Positions 8,485 to 17,156 of a DNA stretch of 50,930 nucleotides are shown piece after piece. The notes below the pieces were generated by a model, which ran no database searches, was not told the DNA's origin, and worked only from the letters and a program-made list of their open reading frames with translations. A program made the position numbers and the translations under genes. This stretch comes from Euplotes aediculatus (taxonomy: Eukaryota > Ciliophora > Spirotrichea > Euplotida > Euplotidae), in NCBI GenBank assembly GCA_030463445.1, contig JAQGFW010017340.1:1-50930 (forward strand), read 5' to 3'. Positions within the stretch are counted from its first letter, which is position 1. Each line of letters begins with the position of its first letter.

Positions 8485-10224
8485 TCAGAGCTTCAAGAAT
8501 TTGGCGGTTTCTGTACCCTCTGGCGTAGTGAACTTCAAGAAATAGAGTCCTGATTTCAAGCCGTCCAGGTCAAGTTTTCCGTCAGGAGACAGCTTTTTTT
8601 CAATCAGGATGCGCCCGTAAGTATCGAGGACTTCAACCCGAAGATGTGACAAGGGCTTACCACCAAGGGCCATGAAGAGATGATCCGATCCAGGATTTGG
8701 GTGGAGGCTGATCCTGCTTTTGCTGTTCGAACTAGGCTGAACTGATGTAGAGGGATTAACCACCAAAAACTGCCCCATCATACCGTCGTCCTCATGATGC
8801 AACAGGTGACAATGGTACATATAGGGAACCGAATCGTTCGCAAAGGTTTCAAATTGGGTAATGAATCGAAGGGTGTCGTGGGGCCTCACTAAAATTACAT
8901 CCTTCCATCCGGCATATTCTGGTGGCGGTGGCATTCCATTGATGTCCAAAACAAAGAACTGGATATCGTGAATATGAAAAGGATGCGCAACCTCCGTGGA
9001 ATTGGTGAGTGTCCAGATTTCCTTGCTGTTGAGCGGAATTGTGATATTGATCGAGTCCATGTCAAAGGGCTCGTCGTTCATGGCAAATGGGCCATCAACC
9101 TGTGCCACCTGCCCAAATTGGGCAGTGTCACCATTGAAGTGAAGGCTTCGATGGACATCGACAGCCAACGTATCGAGTGGCGTGACAGCGGCGAAGCTTG
9201 TGGGGATGGTCGTGATAGCATTGACTGTTGCCGGCGTAATGTAGAAGCGCACAAGCCTGAAATCGGTACCATTCAAGGGGTTGGAATAGTATCCTTCCCC
9301 CATCAGAATCTGGGCAGACCCGACCGTATCTGCACCGATAATGCCGCGTGGCAATTCTGATGCATAGCTGATGAGATCCAGGCTATCACCTACTCCTAGG
9401 CTACCAAAGTCCAGCAGTAGCTCAGCACGTTCTCCAGGAGAGATCCGAAGGCGATTTGTGGGATGGGGCTGCGATAGAAGGCCACCATCGGAGGCGATCA
9501 GGTGAAAGCTGCGGCTGTCACTGCACCCAATAAGATAGGTTCGGTCGGAGCTACCGTTTAGCAGCCTGAGTCGCACGACCTGATTGGGCACCTGTAAAAA
9601 GGGGTTGATCGTGCCATTGACCATCATCACCGAGTCTTCGTGAGTGGCTGTGGCAAACTGATACAGTACATCAAAGGCTTTTGATTGCAGGATGAGAGGG
9701 AAATCGTCCACCCCGTATCTCCTCGGAAGGGCATAGGCAGCCTCAACAGCATCTCTCACAATCACCATTCCTGCAAGTCCCCTTGTAACTTGCAACTCAG
9801 TCTTGCCTTCGCCATGCGGGTGATACCACATGGTAGATGCTCGGTTGCGCATCCTAAAGGATGGATTCCATGTGTCGCCTGCAGGTATAACTTGATGGGG
9901 GCCACCGTCGTTTTCCGGAGCTACATGAAATCCGTGCCAATGCACAGTTGTGGCAGTGTTCAGGTTGTTGGTAACATTCAGCGTGATGCTATCGCCATTC
10001 TCTATCAACAACGTTGGCCCCAAAAAATCACCATTGTAGCCGTAAGTTGGAGTGGAAAATCCAGGAAAGAACACCTTTAAACTCGCACCTACCGTCAATT
10101 GGAAACTTGTGCCTGAAAGGGTGTCGGGAATGAATAAGGGGTTCTGCCCAATACAAAAGGTGACAGCCGCAAAGGAGAGTGCGGCTGTCAGGATTGTAGA
10201 ACCCAATTGATAGCTAATCTTCAT
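8485..10224 (-). CDS. T9SS-sorted multicopper oxidase (first copy)
   Basis: This is a three-domain multicopper oxidase with all four copper motifs: HWHGFH, WYHPHGEG, HPFHIHD and YHCHLLHHEDDGMM, the last giving the type 1 Cys, His and axial Met. The signal peptide is MKISYQLGSTILTAALSFAA, cut near CIGQ. After the last cupredoxin domain, about residues 500-579 form a type A T9SS sorting domain (LHPNPGSDHLF, YGRILIEKK, LKSGLYFLKF). The protein should therefore cross the outer membrane and be attached at the surface or released. Likely activities are cuprous oxidation or phenol oxidation. The start overlaps the stop of the thioredoxin-fold gene by 4 bp (ATGA), which implies translational coupling. 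Confidence 0.9.
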   Translation of the reverse strand: MKISYQLGSTILTAALSFAAVTFCIGQNPLFIPDTLSGTSFQLTVGASLKVFFPGFSTPTYGYNGDFLGPTLLIENGDSITLNVTNNLNTATTVHWHGFHVAPENDGGPHQVIPAGDTWNPSFRMRNRASTMWYHPHGEGKTELQVTRGLAGMVIVRDAVEAAYALPRRYGVDDFPLILQSKAFDVLYQFATATHEDSVMMVNGTINPFLQVPNQVVRLRLLNGSSDRTYLIGCSDSRSFHLIASDGGLLSQPHPTNRLRISPGERAELLLDFGSLGVGDSLDLISYASELPRGIIGADTVGSAQILMGEGYYSNPLNGTDFRLVRFYITPATVNAITTIPTSFAAVTPLDTLAVDVHRSLHFNGDTAQFGQVAQVDGPFAMNDEPFDMDSINITIPLNSKEIWTLTNSTEVAHPFHIHDIQFFVLDINGMPPPPEYAGWKDVILVRPHDTLRFITQFETFANDSVPYMYHCHLLHHEDDGMMGQFLVVNPSTSVQPSSNSKSRISLHPNPGSDHLFMALGGKPLSHLRVEVLDTYGRILIEKKLSPDGKLDLDGLKSGLYFLKFTTPEGTETAKFLKL

Positions 10225-11021
10225 TGCACCACAGTTAACCGATGGCTGCTCTCAGTTCTGTTCACCCGTGCCTTGACTATATAGGCGCCTGCAGCAATGC
10301 CCGCTGTGCTGAAAGTTCTCTCAACCTTCCCCGGAGCAACGACTTCATTCATCAATACCATGACCCTGCGTCCCGTCAAGTCAACCACTTCCACAGCTAG
10401 GTTTCCCACCTCAGTCACAAAACAGCTGAAATTGATCAAGTCCTTGGAAGGGTTGGGATAGACAGTAATGCCTTGTTCAAAGGATGTATTGTCGGTGATT
10501 CCCGTAGCAGTATTGAGGAATCCACGTATATCGGCGGCCATTTGAGTGGTGTCGCTCGTGCTAAACCCCACATAGGGACTTCCGAGCACCGAGTGGCTCG
10601 TACCGCCACCCAGGATCACGATGGTAGGCATCCCCATACCACCATAGTAGGCGACTTGCGCGGCCCCGCTGTCCATGGCGATTGTTGAGAACCCGTTATT
10701 GTTCACCCAAGCCAGGTTGCTCGCACAGCTGTAAGAATTGTTGAAGCCGATCGAATACCCCTTGATCTTCCCAGGAAACTCAGCCAGAAGATCCGCTTTC
10801 ATTGCCTCCAGTTTGTTTCCAGCGGTGATGCATGGGCTACAGTTTTGCATGAAAAACTCCAAAATGACTGCATTTCCTGCATCCAAATCAGCAAACAAGT
10901 GCTGCATGTTCCCGTTGCAATCCATGCGGTGAAAGTCCATAGCTGTGGACTGTGAATGTCCGCTCAGGGACAAAACGCTTAAGCAGAGGCCCAAAATCGA
11001 GCTCGAAATCCAAGTTTTCAT
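10221..11021 (-). CDS. T9SS-sorted thioredoxin-fold protein (CSPC)
   Basis: A signal peptide (MKTWISSSILGLCLSVLSLSGHS) is followed by a thioredoxin/AhpC-TSA-like domain with the redox motif NCSPC at about residues 60-64 and the cis-proline loop GMPTIVI. A type A T9SS domain closes the protein (VYPNPSKDLINF, LTGRRVMV, AGAYIVKARV). It is the first gene of the operon with the multicopper oxidase at 8485, overlapping it by ATGA. A surface thiol oxidoreductase next to a copper oxidase could act in disulfide or copper chemistry, for example like SCO/TlpA proteins, but no SCO-type distal His was identified. A TTATATAATTTTGAC promoter-like motif lies 60 bp upstream. Confidence 0.85.
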   Translation of the reverse strand: MKTWISSSILGLCLSVLSLSGHSQSTAMDFHRMDCNGNMQHLFADLDAGNAVILEFFMQNCSPCITAGNKLEAMKADLLAEFPGKIKGYSIGFNNSYSCASNLAWVNNNGFSTIAMDSGAAQVAYYGGMGMPTIVILGGGTSHSVLGSPYVGFSTSDTTQMAADIRGFLNTATGITDNTSFEQGITVYPNPSKDLINFSCFVTEVGNLAVEVVDLTGRRVMVLMNEVVAPGKVERTFSTAGIAAGAYIVKARVNRTESSHRLTVVQ

Positions 11022-11080
11022 AGAGTCTTGATCTTAAATGGCTCTAAAAATACTGCGATTCATGACAAATCCCTCAAACC

Positions 11081-11095
11081 GTCAAAATTATATAA
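11081..11095 (-). promoter_or_regulatory. Promoter-like motif TTATATAATTTTGAC
   Basis: On the minus strand TTATATAATTTTGAC contains TAATTTTG, a match to the Bacteroidota -7 element TAnnTTTG. It lies 60 bp before the start of the thioredoxin-fold gene. A TTTG about 18 bp further upstream could be the -33 element. Near-identical 15-mers stand before three other genes in the window. Confidence 0.5.
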
Positions 11096-11134
11096 ATTGA
11101 GATGTTAACAAAGGGGTAGGCAAAAGCCTGATAG

Positions 11135-12814
11135 TCATAGAATTCTAATTTTGCGGGTCACACACTGATCATCGGAATAGATTTTGAGCATGTAAAGGCC
11201 ACTCGGATATATACCAGTCTGAACCTGGATTTCATTGGAATCACATTGCAAAGTCTCCAATACCCTCCCGAGTGCATCTTCCACCTCGATTTGTTGGATC
11301 ATCGCCTCCGTGGTACTCAAAACGACTCTGGCATAATCCTGAGCGGGATTCGGATACACCAAAACATCCAACTCGGGGTTTCCATTGCAACAGCCCGTCG
11401 CCGATTGGGTTACGAGAAACTGCCCCATCATTCCATTGTCTTCATGGCTTAGAATGTGGCAATGGTACATATAGGGCATTGACGGGTCAGCAAAATCTTC
11501 TAGTTTCATGATCAAGCGGGCAGAGCCCCCCTGAGGCCCGATCAGTACCACGTCTTTGCGACCTTGAAGATTGGCCGCGGGGCTGGAGCCGTCTATCGAC
11601 TGAACAAAAAAGTGATTGCCATGAATATGAAACGGATGGGCCATCATGCTTTGGTTGGTGATGTTCCAAATCATGATATCGTCTAGGCTTTTGGTAAAGT
11701 TGACGACCCCTTCGTCGTATTGGACGCCATTGATGGTAAAGTTGGTCATGCTCATCATCGGCGAGCCTTGAATCTGGAAGTTCATCGTAGATGCACCAAC
11801 ACTGAGCCAAGGGGAGTTGGCAGTCAGCGTATTGGGAACACTTGTGACTGGGTTGGGGGTAGGTGCTACCACATTGATCTGCAAAAAGTTGAATGTAATG
11901 TTGTCTAGCGGACCAATCGGGTTCCCCATCATCGGCGGACCACCTGGGTACCCCGACGGTAGTTCATTACCATATTGCTGGATGTGATAGGAGTTTCCTG
12001 ATTGTCCGCTGAAGTCCACCAACAGCTCTGCTCGCTCGCCGCTTCCCAAGCGCAAGCGGGTGAGAGGGACGGGCGCGTCAAGCAATCCCGCATCGCTCGC
12101 GATTTGATGGAATGTGCGTCCATCGTCAAATCCAAATTGCAATACACGATGGCTGCTGGCATTGAGCACGCGCAGACGCACGACTTGGGCGGGGACATTG
12201 ACCATCGGGTTCACGGTGCCGTTGACCATCGAGGTATTGTCGAGTTCGTCATCAATGATGATTTGCTTCGTATTGTTGTCAAAGGTCTGAAACTGGCAGA
12301 TGAGCGGAATGTCATCGACACCGTATGCACGTGGCAAGTTCAGCGATGCCTCGATGCTGTCACGCACGATGATCAATCCTGCTGCACCCTTAACGACTTG
12401 ATCCATCGTTTTTCCATGCAAGTGTGGATGATACCAGTAGGTCGCTGCATTGTCCATCACCGTGAAGCTGGGCGACCAAGTATCACTGGCCATGATCGGG
12501 TTGTGGGGACTGCCATCATTCATCGGGGCCACATGCAAGCCATGCCAGTGTGTGGTCGTGGTATCTGTGAGCGCGTTGGTGACGTGCATGTTCACATTCT
12601 GGCCTTTGTTCAGGATGATCGTGGGGCCGAGATAGCTGCCATTGTAGGCGATAGTCGTAGTGTTAAAGCCTGGATAAAACTGTTTACTGCTATCGGCGAT
12701 GCTCACGTAGATGTCTGATCCTGATAAGGTATCGGGTATCGGGATCAAATTTTGAGCATTGACGGTGGCAAAAACCGCAAGAAGTGAAGTAAAAACGATT
12801 TCTTTAGTACCCAT
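11135..12814 (-). CDS. T9SS-sorted multicopper oxidase (second copy)
   Basis: A second three-domain multicopper oxidase, with signal peptide MGTKEIVFTSLLAVFATVNA. Copper motifs are HWHGLH, WYHPHLHGKT, HPFHIHGNHFF and YHCHILSHEDNGMM, so the type 1 and trinuclear sites look complete. Met-rich segments (GGPPMMGNP, GSPMMSMTNF, QSMMAHPF) recall the Cu(I)-binding Met clusters of CueO-type cuprous oxidases. The C-terminus is a type A T9SS domain (LVYPNPAQDYARVVL, ALGRVLETL, PSGLYMLKIYSD), preceded by a Cys pair (TGCCNG). It is clearly paralogous to the oxidase at 8485 but separated from that operon by about 110 bp. Surface cuprous oxidase is the likeliest role. Confidence 0.9.
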   Translation of the reverse strand: MGTKEIVFTSLLAVFATVNAQNLIPIPDTLSGSDIYVSIADSSKQFYPGFNTTTIAYNGSYLGPTIILNKGQNVNMHVTNALTDTTTTHWHGLHVAPMNDGSPHNPIMASDTWSPSFTVMDNAATYWYHPHLHGKTMDQVVKGAAGLIIVRDSIEASLNLPRAYGVDDIPLICQFQTFDNNTKQIIIDDELDNTSMVNGTVNPMVNVPAQVVRLRVLNASSHRVLQFGFDDGRTFHQIASDAGLLDAPVPLTRLRLGSGERAELLVDFSGQSGNSYHIQQYGNELPSGYPGGPPMMGNPIGPLDNITFNFLQINVVAPTPNPVTSVPNTLTANSPWLSVGASTMNFQIQGSPMMSMTNFTINGVQYDEGVVNFTKSLDDIMIWNITNQSMMAHPFHIHGNHFFVQSIDGSSPAANLQGRKDVVLIGPQGGSARLIMKLEDFADPSMPYMYHCHILSHEDNGMMGQFLVTQSATGCCNGNPELDVLVYPNPAQDYARVVLSTTEAMIQQIEVEDALGRVLETLQCDSNEIQVQTGIYPSGLYMLKIYSDDQCVTRKIRIL

Positions 12815-13077
12815 ATTCTATGTCTTTCGCGTTTGATGAATCAACCTAGTCGCAATATAGGTAAGTACACTCAAGGAATAGAGTAACTTTGGTTACACAG
12901 GCAGAATTCATTTCGACATATTTGAATCGATTTCTGAGCGTCACCGGAAAGTGGGAACACTGCTATAGGTGGACCCTGTAGCTTAAGAGGCTATTCCCAT
13001 CATGAATATGCAAACATTTGAAAGCCGAATACCTATCGGTTTCAAGCCTCGGTCGGCTTCTATTGGCACTGAATTTC

Positions 13078-15030
13078 CTATTTCGCAATGATGATCCTTT
13101 GTGCATAGACTTGGCCATGTTCATCGATTGCCTGAATCGTATAAATTCCATTCGCCCATTGGTCGCATTTCAGGTCAATCAAATCTTGAAGGTTGCTCCG
13201 GGTGAAAACGACCCTTCCACCCTCATCCAGCACCACGACAGTGAACATGGCCTTCGTAGGTGGGGCAACAGTGAAGCCATTTGCCGCCGGATTGGGATAG
13301 AGCTGCATGAGGGCCGTTTTCCGAGGGATCTCAACCGACGAAGTGATTCCCGACCCCACCTTAATGATCTTTGATTGAGATGGAATATCATCCACCATGG
13401 CTATCAAATGGTAATAGCCATCCAGCACTTTCAAGGAATCCATTGGAATATCAGCTACAATCGAATTCCCTACTTGCGTAAATGTCAGTTCCACAAAGCG
13501 GTTGTTGCCGCAGTTCATGAAATGCGACAATGAAGGGGAAGACATCAGTATCACGGCAGTCACAGAATCCGTATTTATCACGTCAAAATTGATTTGATTC
13601 CCTCTGCTATAATTGGTGGAACTAAGGTTATGAATTTCTGGCCGAACTCCGCGAAAAAGGTAGGGCGGCTGGTAAGCTTCTACGACACTCAATGGCGGTT
13701 CATTTCCAGGTTGACCTTCACCACCCACAATGACAACCCTGCCATCTGGAACCAGCATCGCAAGACTGTGGTACTCCCGTTGATAGGCCATGTGTGCCAG
13801 CCGACGCCACTGATCCGTATAGGGGTTGTATAGATCTACCAAATTCATGTATCCCCACTGATTGGTAGGCGTGGGGTCGTTGTCATCTTCTTTTTCTCCC
13901 GCCAATACCAAAATATTCTTCGTCGGCAGCAGCACCGCTTCAGGACGGGACCTTGTGGGAGAAAAGTTCACTCCCAGTGTCCAAATGTCATTCGCGGGAT
14001 CGTATTTCTCAATAAAGTTGCCAGGCATTCCGGGAGTTGGTGATTTGTACCCGACTGCCACCACATTGCCCTCAGGCAATAGGATCAGTTCATGATCAGC
14101 ATGGTCACCATTGGCCATGCGGTTCCCTTGAACAAAATCATCGCAAGCATCCCATTGCCCACTGGAAGCATCGAAGAGTTGGGGAGGGCGGTGGGTCATC
14201 AGTACCTTGCCATCGTAAAGCATTATGATGGGAGATAGTTCCTGCGGAATTGCAGTGGTATCCACCGATTGAGAAGCGCCCGTGGATGGGTCATAGACTT
14301 CAGTAGTGTTCACACGTTGGGGATTGTTTTGATTGCCGCCCCCCGTAATGAGCAATTTTCCGTTGGCGAGGCGGGTAATGGTGGGATACCACCGATAGCC
14401 GAGCATGTCGGGCTTGGCAGTCCATGTATTTGTAACATAGTTGTAGGTCTTTACCCTGCGGGTTCCAGGGCCATAAACTGCCTGATCGGTGCCACCGACC
14501 AAGATCACCTCGCCATTGGGCAAAAGGACAGGTGCGGCACATCCCTGTATCACATTGTCTCCCTGCGCAGACATGGTGTCATTTGTCTCTGGATCAAACA
14601 TGAACGGATCTTTTGTATCATGACAATAAAAGAGCTTCCCGTTGGGCAAGAGAATACCCAAATCAGTGCCGCCCAGTGGCTCTGGGGCTTGTACGATTAC
14701 ATCCCACTGACCCAGATGCGACTCCGGGGCCAAATCAAAATTGATAGTAGCATTTCCAGATACGGTAATGGCTTGCTGCACATAGGCTTTGGAAAGTGAG
14801 GCAACTCCCAGGCTATATTGTCCCGAAGGGATACCTGTAAAACTATATTGGCCCGCCCCGTTTACTCTTGTCTCCCTGAAAAATGAGGTGTCAGAATTGA
14901 AAATGGTGATGCGTGCACCGACCATCCACTGTGTAAACGGGAGGTCTCGTACACCTCCGTTGAGGGCATATTGGCCCCACGACAGCACGTACGTCAGCAG
15001 CAAAGCAAGCAGTCCCATTACCTTTCTCAT
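13078..15030 (-). CDS. T9SS-sorted copper radical oxidase (galactose/glyoxal oxidase-like)
   Basis: From the ATG at 15030 there is a signal peptide (MRKVMGLLALLLTYVLSWGQ), a carboxypeptidase-regulatory-like beta domain (about residues 25-100), a Kelch-type seven-bladed propeller (about 105-450) and a DUF1929-like domain. A type A T9SS domain ends it (LYPNPAANGFTV, NGIYTIQA). All five active-site residues of the family can be placed: Cys164 (QGCAAP), Tyr215 (RWYPT), Tyr420-His421 (REYHSLAML) and His503 (SLSHFMN). These would form the Tyr-Cys cofactor and copper site that oxidises primary alcohols or aldehydes to give H2O2. The frame is open to 15141, but that start would lie inside the promoter motif, so 15030 is preferred. 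Its upstream region is interrupted by an insertion sequence. Confidence 0.85.
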   Translation of the reverse strand: MRKVMGLLALLLTYVLSWGQYALNGGVRDLPFTQWMVGARITIFNSDTSFFRETRVNGAGQYSFTGIPSGQYSLGVASLSKAYVQQAITVSGNATINFDLAPESHLGQWDVIVQAPEPLGGTDLGILLPNGKLFYCHDTKDPFMFDPETNDTMSAQGDNVIQGCAAPVLLPNGEVILVGGTDQAVYGPGTRRVKTYNYVTNTWTAKPDMLGYRWYPTITRLANGKLLITGGGNQNNPQRVNTTEVYDPSTGASQSVDTTAIPQELSPIIMLYDGKVLMTHRPPQLFDASSGQWDACDDFVQGNRMANGDHADHELILLPEGNVVAVGYKSPTPGMPGNFIEKYDPANDIWTLGVNFSPTRSRPEAVLLPTKNILVLAGEKEDDNDPTPTNQWGYMNLVDLYNPYTDQWRRLAHMAYQREYHSLAMLVPDGRVVIVGGEGQPGNEPPLSVVEAYQPPYLFRGVRPEIHNLSSTNYSRGNQINFDVINTDSVTAVILMSSPSLSHFMNCGNNRFVELTFTQVGNSIVADIPMDSLKVLDGYYHLIAMVDDIPSQSKIIKVGSGITSSVEIPRKTALMQLYPNPAANGFTVAPPTKAMFTVVVLDEGGRVVFTRSNLQDLIDLKCDQWANGIYTIQAIDEHGQVYAQRIIIAK

Positions 15031-15136
15031 AACCCAATGATTGAAATTTCTAATTCTGAAACCGATTTTACAACCGAAATGTGACACCCAGACTGGGTAT
15101 CCGAATATACAGTTGAATGCAGCGCAATGCAAAAAG

Positions 15137-15151
15137 GTCATAATTATATAA
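15137..15151 (-). promoter_or_regulatory. Promoter-like motif TTATATAATTATGAC
   Basis: On the minus strand TTATATAATTATGAC (containing TAATTATG) lies 107 bp upstream of the copper radical oxidase start. Its first eight bases, TTATATAA, are also the target duplication of the insertion sequence that abuts it. The core element therefore survived, but everything upstream of it, including any -33 box, is now insertion-sequence DNA. Confidence 0.45.
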
Positions 15152-16196
15152 TATGCCTATCGATAACCTTGCCAGTAGAGAAGATCATTGGTTCCAGTGG
15201 TAAGTTGCGGCGACAATCAGCCTGTCATACAGGCGGGAGCCAAAGTATCTTCTGTTGAGCTTGTAGCAGAACTCGCTCAGGTAGTTTTGCAGGTACCTTT
15301 CCGAGATGCCGAAGTAGGTTCACTTCAACGATGCCTTGGCGTTGCTGATCGCGGTGTGGACCCACGGGAGCGCCTTGCTTCCCTCCCTGCCGGGCAGGGT
15401 CTTCGCGTCTATCTTTTTCACCAGCTTGTGCAACCCCCTGTGACTCTTCGAGTTGTCCGTCCTTAGCCCTGCCTCTGGCAGCACACTGCTCTTGGCCTGA
15501 GTATCGATCGTCGGTGCCATTAGGTCCTCGATGGTCAGCATCTTGAAGAACCCGCACTTGAACCGCTTGCGCCCTGGCTTGGGCGACGGCACAGGCGTGG
15601 AGCCGATAGCTATCGGCTCGGCCATGACGACCACCTTGGCCTTGCGTTGCGAACCCGCCCCCCGCTTCAGGGACTCGCCCTCCTCCAGGGCAGTATTCAC
15701 GGGGAAAAACCCCTCGTCCAGCTCAATTTCGCCCGAAAGCATGTGCTTCTCGTCCCGGTTGGCCATCGCCAGGCGGAGCTTCTGCATCATCAGCCAGATC
15801 GGCTCATAGTAGTCGTGGCCTATCTGCCGCAGTACCTCCAGCGCGGAGATGTTCCGCTTGGTGGCAGTCATCAGGTGCATCGCCACGTACCAGAACAGGA
15901 ACGGCAACTTGCTGTTTTACATCACCGTGCCGCTACGGAGCGACATTCGCCGATGGCACCGCCTGCATTCGTACATCGCCTTGAATTTCAGCCACCAGGG
16001 CTCCTCGCCGCAGCAACCCTTGCACACAACCCCCTCACGGTCACGCACTTCCTTGAAATGACCCCTACAGGCATCCTCGGAGGGGAACTTCTTGTAAAAA
16101 TAGAGTAGTTTCATCTCATTCTTGAGTTTGATCAAGCTCGAAGCAGACTTTGACACCTCACGTCAAAAACTACTGGCAAAGTGCCCGATATGCATC
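15152..16196 (-). mobile_element. IS1595-family (ISXO2-like) insertion sequence with 8-bp target duplication
   Basis: The element is about 1045 bp and is bounded by imperfect 27-bp terminal inverted repeats, about 21 of 27 matching, with the inner 10 bases TTGCCAGTAG identical at both ends. It is flanked on both sides by TTATATAA (15144-15151 and 16197-16204), an 8-bp target duplication as expected for IS1595. It carries one transposase frame on the minus strand, broken by in-frame stops. It sits between the divergent copper radical oxidase and PKD protein genes. The intact duplication suggests a fairly recent insertion, while the stops show it can no longer move by itself. Confidence 0.85.
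15185..16156 (-). pseudogene. ISXO2-like transposase with two in-frame stops
   Basis: The N-terminal part has the zinc-ribbon of IS1595 transposases (CKGCCGEEPWW, YECRRCHRRMSLRSGTVM). The central and C-terminal parts have NSKLPFLFWYVAMHLMTATK, IELDEGFF, LRTDNSKSHRGL, WVHTAISNAK and YLSEFCYKLNRRYFG, which fit the DDE/N catalytic core. All pieces are in one frame. A TAA at 15917-15919 interrupts the junction after GTVM, where homologues have Glu. A TGA at 15320-15322 precedes TYFGISERYL. It is therefore inactive through nonsense changes, not organised as a frameshifted pair. The coding DNA looks more GC-rich than its neighbours, as expected for acquired sequence. Confidence 0.88.
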
Positions 16197-16301
16197 TTAT
16201 ATAATTCAAGCATTTTGGGGCGTAACCGTTGACTATTTGCACCGGGCAAGTATATTGTTTGGTGGAAAATTTTGATCCTTAATTTAGTCATCGGAAAATT
16301 C

Positions 16302-16724
16302 ATGAGAAAAGCACTGTCTTTACTTGCACTCTTGTCTATCCTTCTATTTGCAACGCAGGCAAGTGCCCAAAGTGGCTGCCATGCGTCGTTCGGCGTACAT
16401 CACTCACCACATAGCCTTACTGTTCACTTTTCAGATGTATCCACAAGTGGGCATGCTATTACGTCGTGGCAATGGGATTTTGGCGATGGTCATACCTCAA
16501 CAGTCCAAAATCCCACTCATACCTATGCCCATCTTGGCGTTTATACCGTCTGCCTCACGATTCACGACAATAATGGATGCTCCCATACATCATGTCACCA
16601 AATACACGTAAATAGCCATTACTCAATTGGCCATCATCATCCAGTGGCACATCATCCTTCTCATGCGCGCATTAAGCATGGAGAAGAGGTGATGATGAAT
16701 GTAAAGCAGGTACGAGAACAATAA
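16302..16724 (+). CDS. Secreted His-rich PKD-domain protein
   Basis: The ATG at 16302 gives a clear signal peptide (MRKALSLLALLSILLFATQASAQ); the frame is open to 16272 but that extension is not needed. The mature protein is one PKD domain (ITSWQWDFGDGHTSTVQNPTHTY, a classic signature) followed by a His-rich tail (YSIGHHHPVAHHPSHARIKHG). With about 20 histidines in 140 residues, metal binding is plausible. There is no T9SS domain. It is divergent from the copper radical oxidase, with the insertion sequence occupying most of the shared intergenic region, so its own promoter may also have been affected. Confidence 0.75.
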   Translation: MRKALSLLALLSILLFATQASAQSGCHASFGVHHSPHSLTVHFSDVSTSGHAITSWQWDFGDGHTSTVQNPTHTYAHLGVYTVCLTIHDNNGCSHTSCHQIHVNSHYSIGHHHPVAHHPSHARIKHGEEVMMNVKQVREQ

Positions 16725-16766
16725 TTTTGTGCTTGTCCTAATCCATCCTTTCCCGTGAAAAAAAAT

Positions 16767-16805
16767 GATAAGAGGAGCTTTGGAATTTTCAAGGCTCCTC
16801 TTATC
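16767..16805. terminator. Bidirectional hairpin terminator
   Basis: GATAAGAGGAGC (16767-16778) pairs perfectly with GCTCCTCTTATC (16794-16805), and the stem continues inward with a few more pairs. On the minus strand it is followed by a run of eight T (A-run at 16758-16765), a strong intrinsic terminator for the long operon ending at 17157. It also ends the PKD gene on the plus strand, 43 bp after its stop, although its T-run there is short. Confidence 0.75.
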
Positions 16806-17156
16806 GCTTTTGGGGTGCAAATCTCTCCCGAGAACGGAATTCTTCGAAAAGTCGTCTCAGGTCGGGAGTCCGCAGCAGATTGACTTATCGGTATTCGTAA
16901 AGGCGAGCTACCAAATTGAAGTTGTCAAGCCTGCGAGATATAGGCTTTTCGGCACCATATTTTCAGTATGGCATTCTGCAATCGCGCACTCAGGTTGTCG
17001 ATCGTCACTACAGCGCCTGTACAAGGCTTTCCACGCCTAATGTTAATTCCTTCAGCCTCTCGCACCTTGCAAAGCCGCAACGCAGGATTCGAGCCCCTTT
17101 TACCGGCCTTGCCAATTGAGTAGTTTGTTTGAGAGATCCCCGGTTGCGGCATTAAT
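16806..17156. other. Intergenic region without a convincing gene
   Basis: No start, signal or family motif supports a gene here. A minus-strand reading frame runs through 16925-17284 with phrases such as SNPALRLCKVREAEG, but it continues as a shadow frame into the adaptor gene and has no homology I recognise. It is probably the 3' untranslated part of the long operon or a relic of a lost gene. Confidence 0.4.

Noticed and set aside
12002-12718. Plus-strand 238-residue open frame
   Set aside because: It lies wholly opposite a multicopper oxidase with intact motifs and has no signal or family match; a shadow frame.
15185-16156. Transposase as a programmed-frameshift pair
   Set aside because: Both parts are in the same frame separated by a stop codon, so frameshifting would not explain it.
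16197-16210. TTATATAATT upstream of the PKD gene as a fifth promoter motif
   Set aside because: It is the second copy of the IS target duplication, so it is not an independent occurrence and the following bases differ (CAAG, not TGAC).
17070-17110. tRNA-like T-arm (reverse strand GGGCTCGAATCC)
   Set aside because: No acceptor, D or anticodon arms can be built around it.
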